Of a DNA stretch of 23,987 nt, positions 22,976 through 23,987 are shown piece after piece. A program made the position numbers and the translations under genes. The stretch is taken from positions 1 to 23,987 of the forward strand of contig JAHKAT010000353.1 in assembly GCA_018825925.1 (NCBI GenBank), given 5' to 3'. Every line of letters starts with the position of its first letter. Position 1 is the first letter of the stretch. Source of the DNA: Bacteroidota bacterium (GTDB lineage Bacteria; Bacteroidota; Bacteroidia; Flavobacteriales_D; Crocinitomicaceae). A model generated the notes under the pieces. The model had not been told where the DNA came from, did no database searches, and worked only from the letters and a program-made list of their open reading frames with translations.

Positions 22976-23987
22976 CTATCGTCTTCTCGTCTTCCCACTT
23001 GCTCGGGCTTTTTCGATTTGAATTCTTTTCAAACGATCTTTTTCTTTGTTCGCTTCTTTCTTTTCCTGATTTGTCATCACTCTATCGGTTTGAGGATAGG
23101 GATGTTTGGTTTGTTGGTCTAGCTTTTGGTTGATTAATTTCTCAATTCCTTTTAAGTCAATCAATTCTTCGGGCTCTACTAATGTTAGAGCAACCCCGTC
23201 TTGACCAGCGCGACCAACACGGCCGATTCGATGCACATAGGTTTCAGGAACATTAGGCACTTCGTAATTGATCACAAAAGCCAATTTATCGATATCAATT
23301 CCACGAGCAGCGATGTCGGTTGCTACCAAAGCAGTGATTTTTCCATTTTTGAAATCAGACAAAACTTGCTGACGTTTATTTTGAGCTTTATCGCCGTGTA
23401 TGGCTTGAGATGGAATATTGTTTTGTTGTAAATGACGTGCTAATCGATCAGCTCCGTGTTTCGTTTTTGTAAAAATAAGTGCTTGCTGAATGTTCTTCTC
23501 TTGCATAATGTGCAAAACAAGTTGTTTTTTCAAATCTCTATTGGTCAAATACACTTGTTGCTCAATTTTCTCGGCAACGGTAGATTCTGGAGTCACCTCA
23601 ATTTTTGTAGGGTTGTTCAAAATTTCACGTGCTAATCCAGCAATGGATTCAGGCATCGTTGCTGAAAAGAACAAGGTTTGACGACGTTTTGGTATCAAAG
23701 CAATAATTTTCTTGACATCGTGTACAAATCCCATGTCTAGCATACGATCTGCCTCATCTAACACAAGAATTTCAATACCACTTAGGTTTATAATTCTTTG
23801 TTGAATAAGGTCGAGTAAACGCCCAGGAGTTGCAATTAAAATATCAATACCGGCTCTAATTTTGCGAACTTGATCGGCTTGTTTCACTCCTCCAAAAATA
23901 ACCGTCGACTTTAGCTGACTATTTTCACTATAGGTCATTACGTTTTCTTGAATTTGTATAGCAAGTTCACGGGTTGGCGTTAAAATC
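22976..23987 (-). CDS. DEAD-box ATP-dependent RNA helicase, RhlE-like (N-terminus outside window)
   Basis: Unwinds or remodels RNA duplexes using ATP, in ribosome assembly or RNA decay. The gene runs off the right edge; the frame stays open to the window end and its first visible residues include PTRELAIQ (motif Ia), so the Met at 23938 is internal and the Q motif and Walker A are missing only because of the cut. Visible motifs in order: TPGRLLD (Ib), LDEADRMLDMGF (II), FSATMP (III), ALIFTKTKHGADRL (IV), VATDIAARGIDI (V) and HRIGRVGRAG (VI). About 336 residues are seen, ending in a Lys/Arg-rich tail (KKEANKEKDRLKRIQIEKAR), a usual RNA-binding extension. The RhlE assignment rests on overall motif wording and is moderate. 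Confidence 0.93.
   Translation of the reverse strand, partial: ILTPTRELAIQIQENVMTYSENSQLKSTVIFGGVKQADQVRKIRAGIDILIATPGRLLDLIQQRIINLSGIEILVLDEADRMLDMGFVHDVKKIIALIPKRRQTLFFSATMPESIAGLAREILNNPTKIEVTPESTVAEKIEQQVYLTNRDLKKQLVLHIMQEKNIQQALIFTKTKHGADRLARHLQQNNIPSQAIHGDKAQNKRQQVLSDFKNGKITALVATDIAARGIDIDKLAFVINYEVPNVPETYVHRIGRVGRAGQDGVALTLVEPEELIDLKGIEKLINQKLDQQTKHPYPQTDRVMTNQEKKEANKEKDRLKRIQIEKARASGKTRRR

Overview
The window is about 24 kb of AT-rich chromosomal DNA from a member of the Bacteroidota, most likely a Flavobacteriales relative (inference). Supporting signs are C-terminal type A sorting domains of the type IX secretion system (T9SS) on secreted proteins, promoters with the Bacteroidota -7 box TAnnTTTG, A-rich start regions with little Shine-Dalgarno signal, and a gene set typical of the phylum: L25/Ctc beside prs, a CvpA protein, and tricorn-type S41 proteases. 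No tRNA, rRNA, CRISPR array, phage gene or transposase was recognised.

Layout. 1-210 is the 3' end of a T9SS cargo gene, closed by a bidirectional terminator. 276-2012 (minus) is a small unknown protein followed by the site-2 protease RseP. 2135-3982 (plus) holds a YceI-like lipoprotein, a CvpA-like membrane protein and a small exported protein overlapping it. 3986-4696 (minus) is an SRAP/HMCES/YedK-type DNA-protein crosslink protein, divergent from prs and rplY/ctc (4804-6375, plus), which end in a strong terminator. 6447-18702 is a long minus-strand block: a multi-membrane-pass glycosyltransferase, a hotdog acyl-CoA thioesterase, a T9SS-sorted subtilisin, a lipoprotein MsrA, a TPR protein, a small lipoprotein, serS, an AIM24/TIGR00266 protein and a large tricorn-like protease. 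19117-22854 (plus) is a 1245-residue exported protein with two WD40 propellers and a caspase domain. 22976 to the right edge (minus) is a DEAD-box RNA helicase cut by the window end.

Most of the window is housekeeping and envelope maintenance: PRPP synthesis, serine charging, envelope stress proteolysis, lipoproteins, secreted proteolysis and methionine sulfoxide repair. The accessory-looking element is the WD40-caspase gene. It is alone on its strand and lies between intergenic stretches carrying near-matching inverted repeats. Base composition steps up sharply at the junction between its propellers and its caspase half. Within its propellers, an acidic Gly-Gly-containing insert returns every third blade. 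These features suggest a modular, possibly shuffled sensor-protease gene and are the best lead here. A second theme is promoter architecture: for three genes the -7 box ends five bases before the start codon, which predicts leaderless mRNAs.
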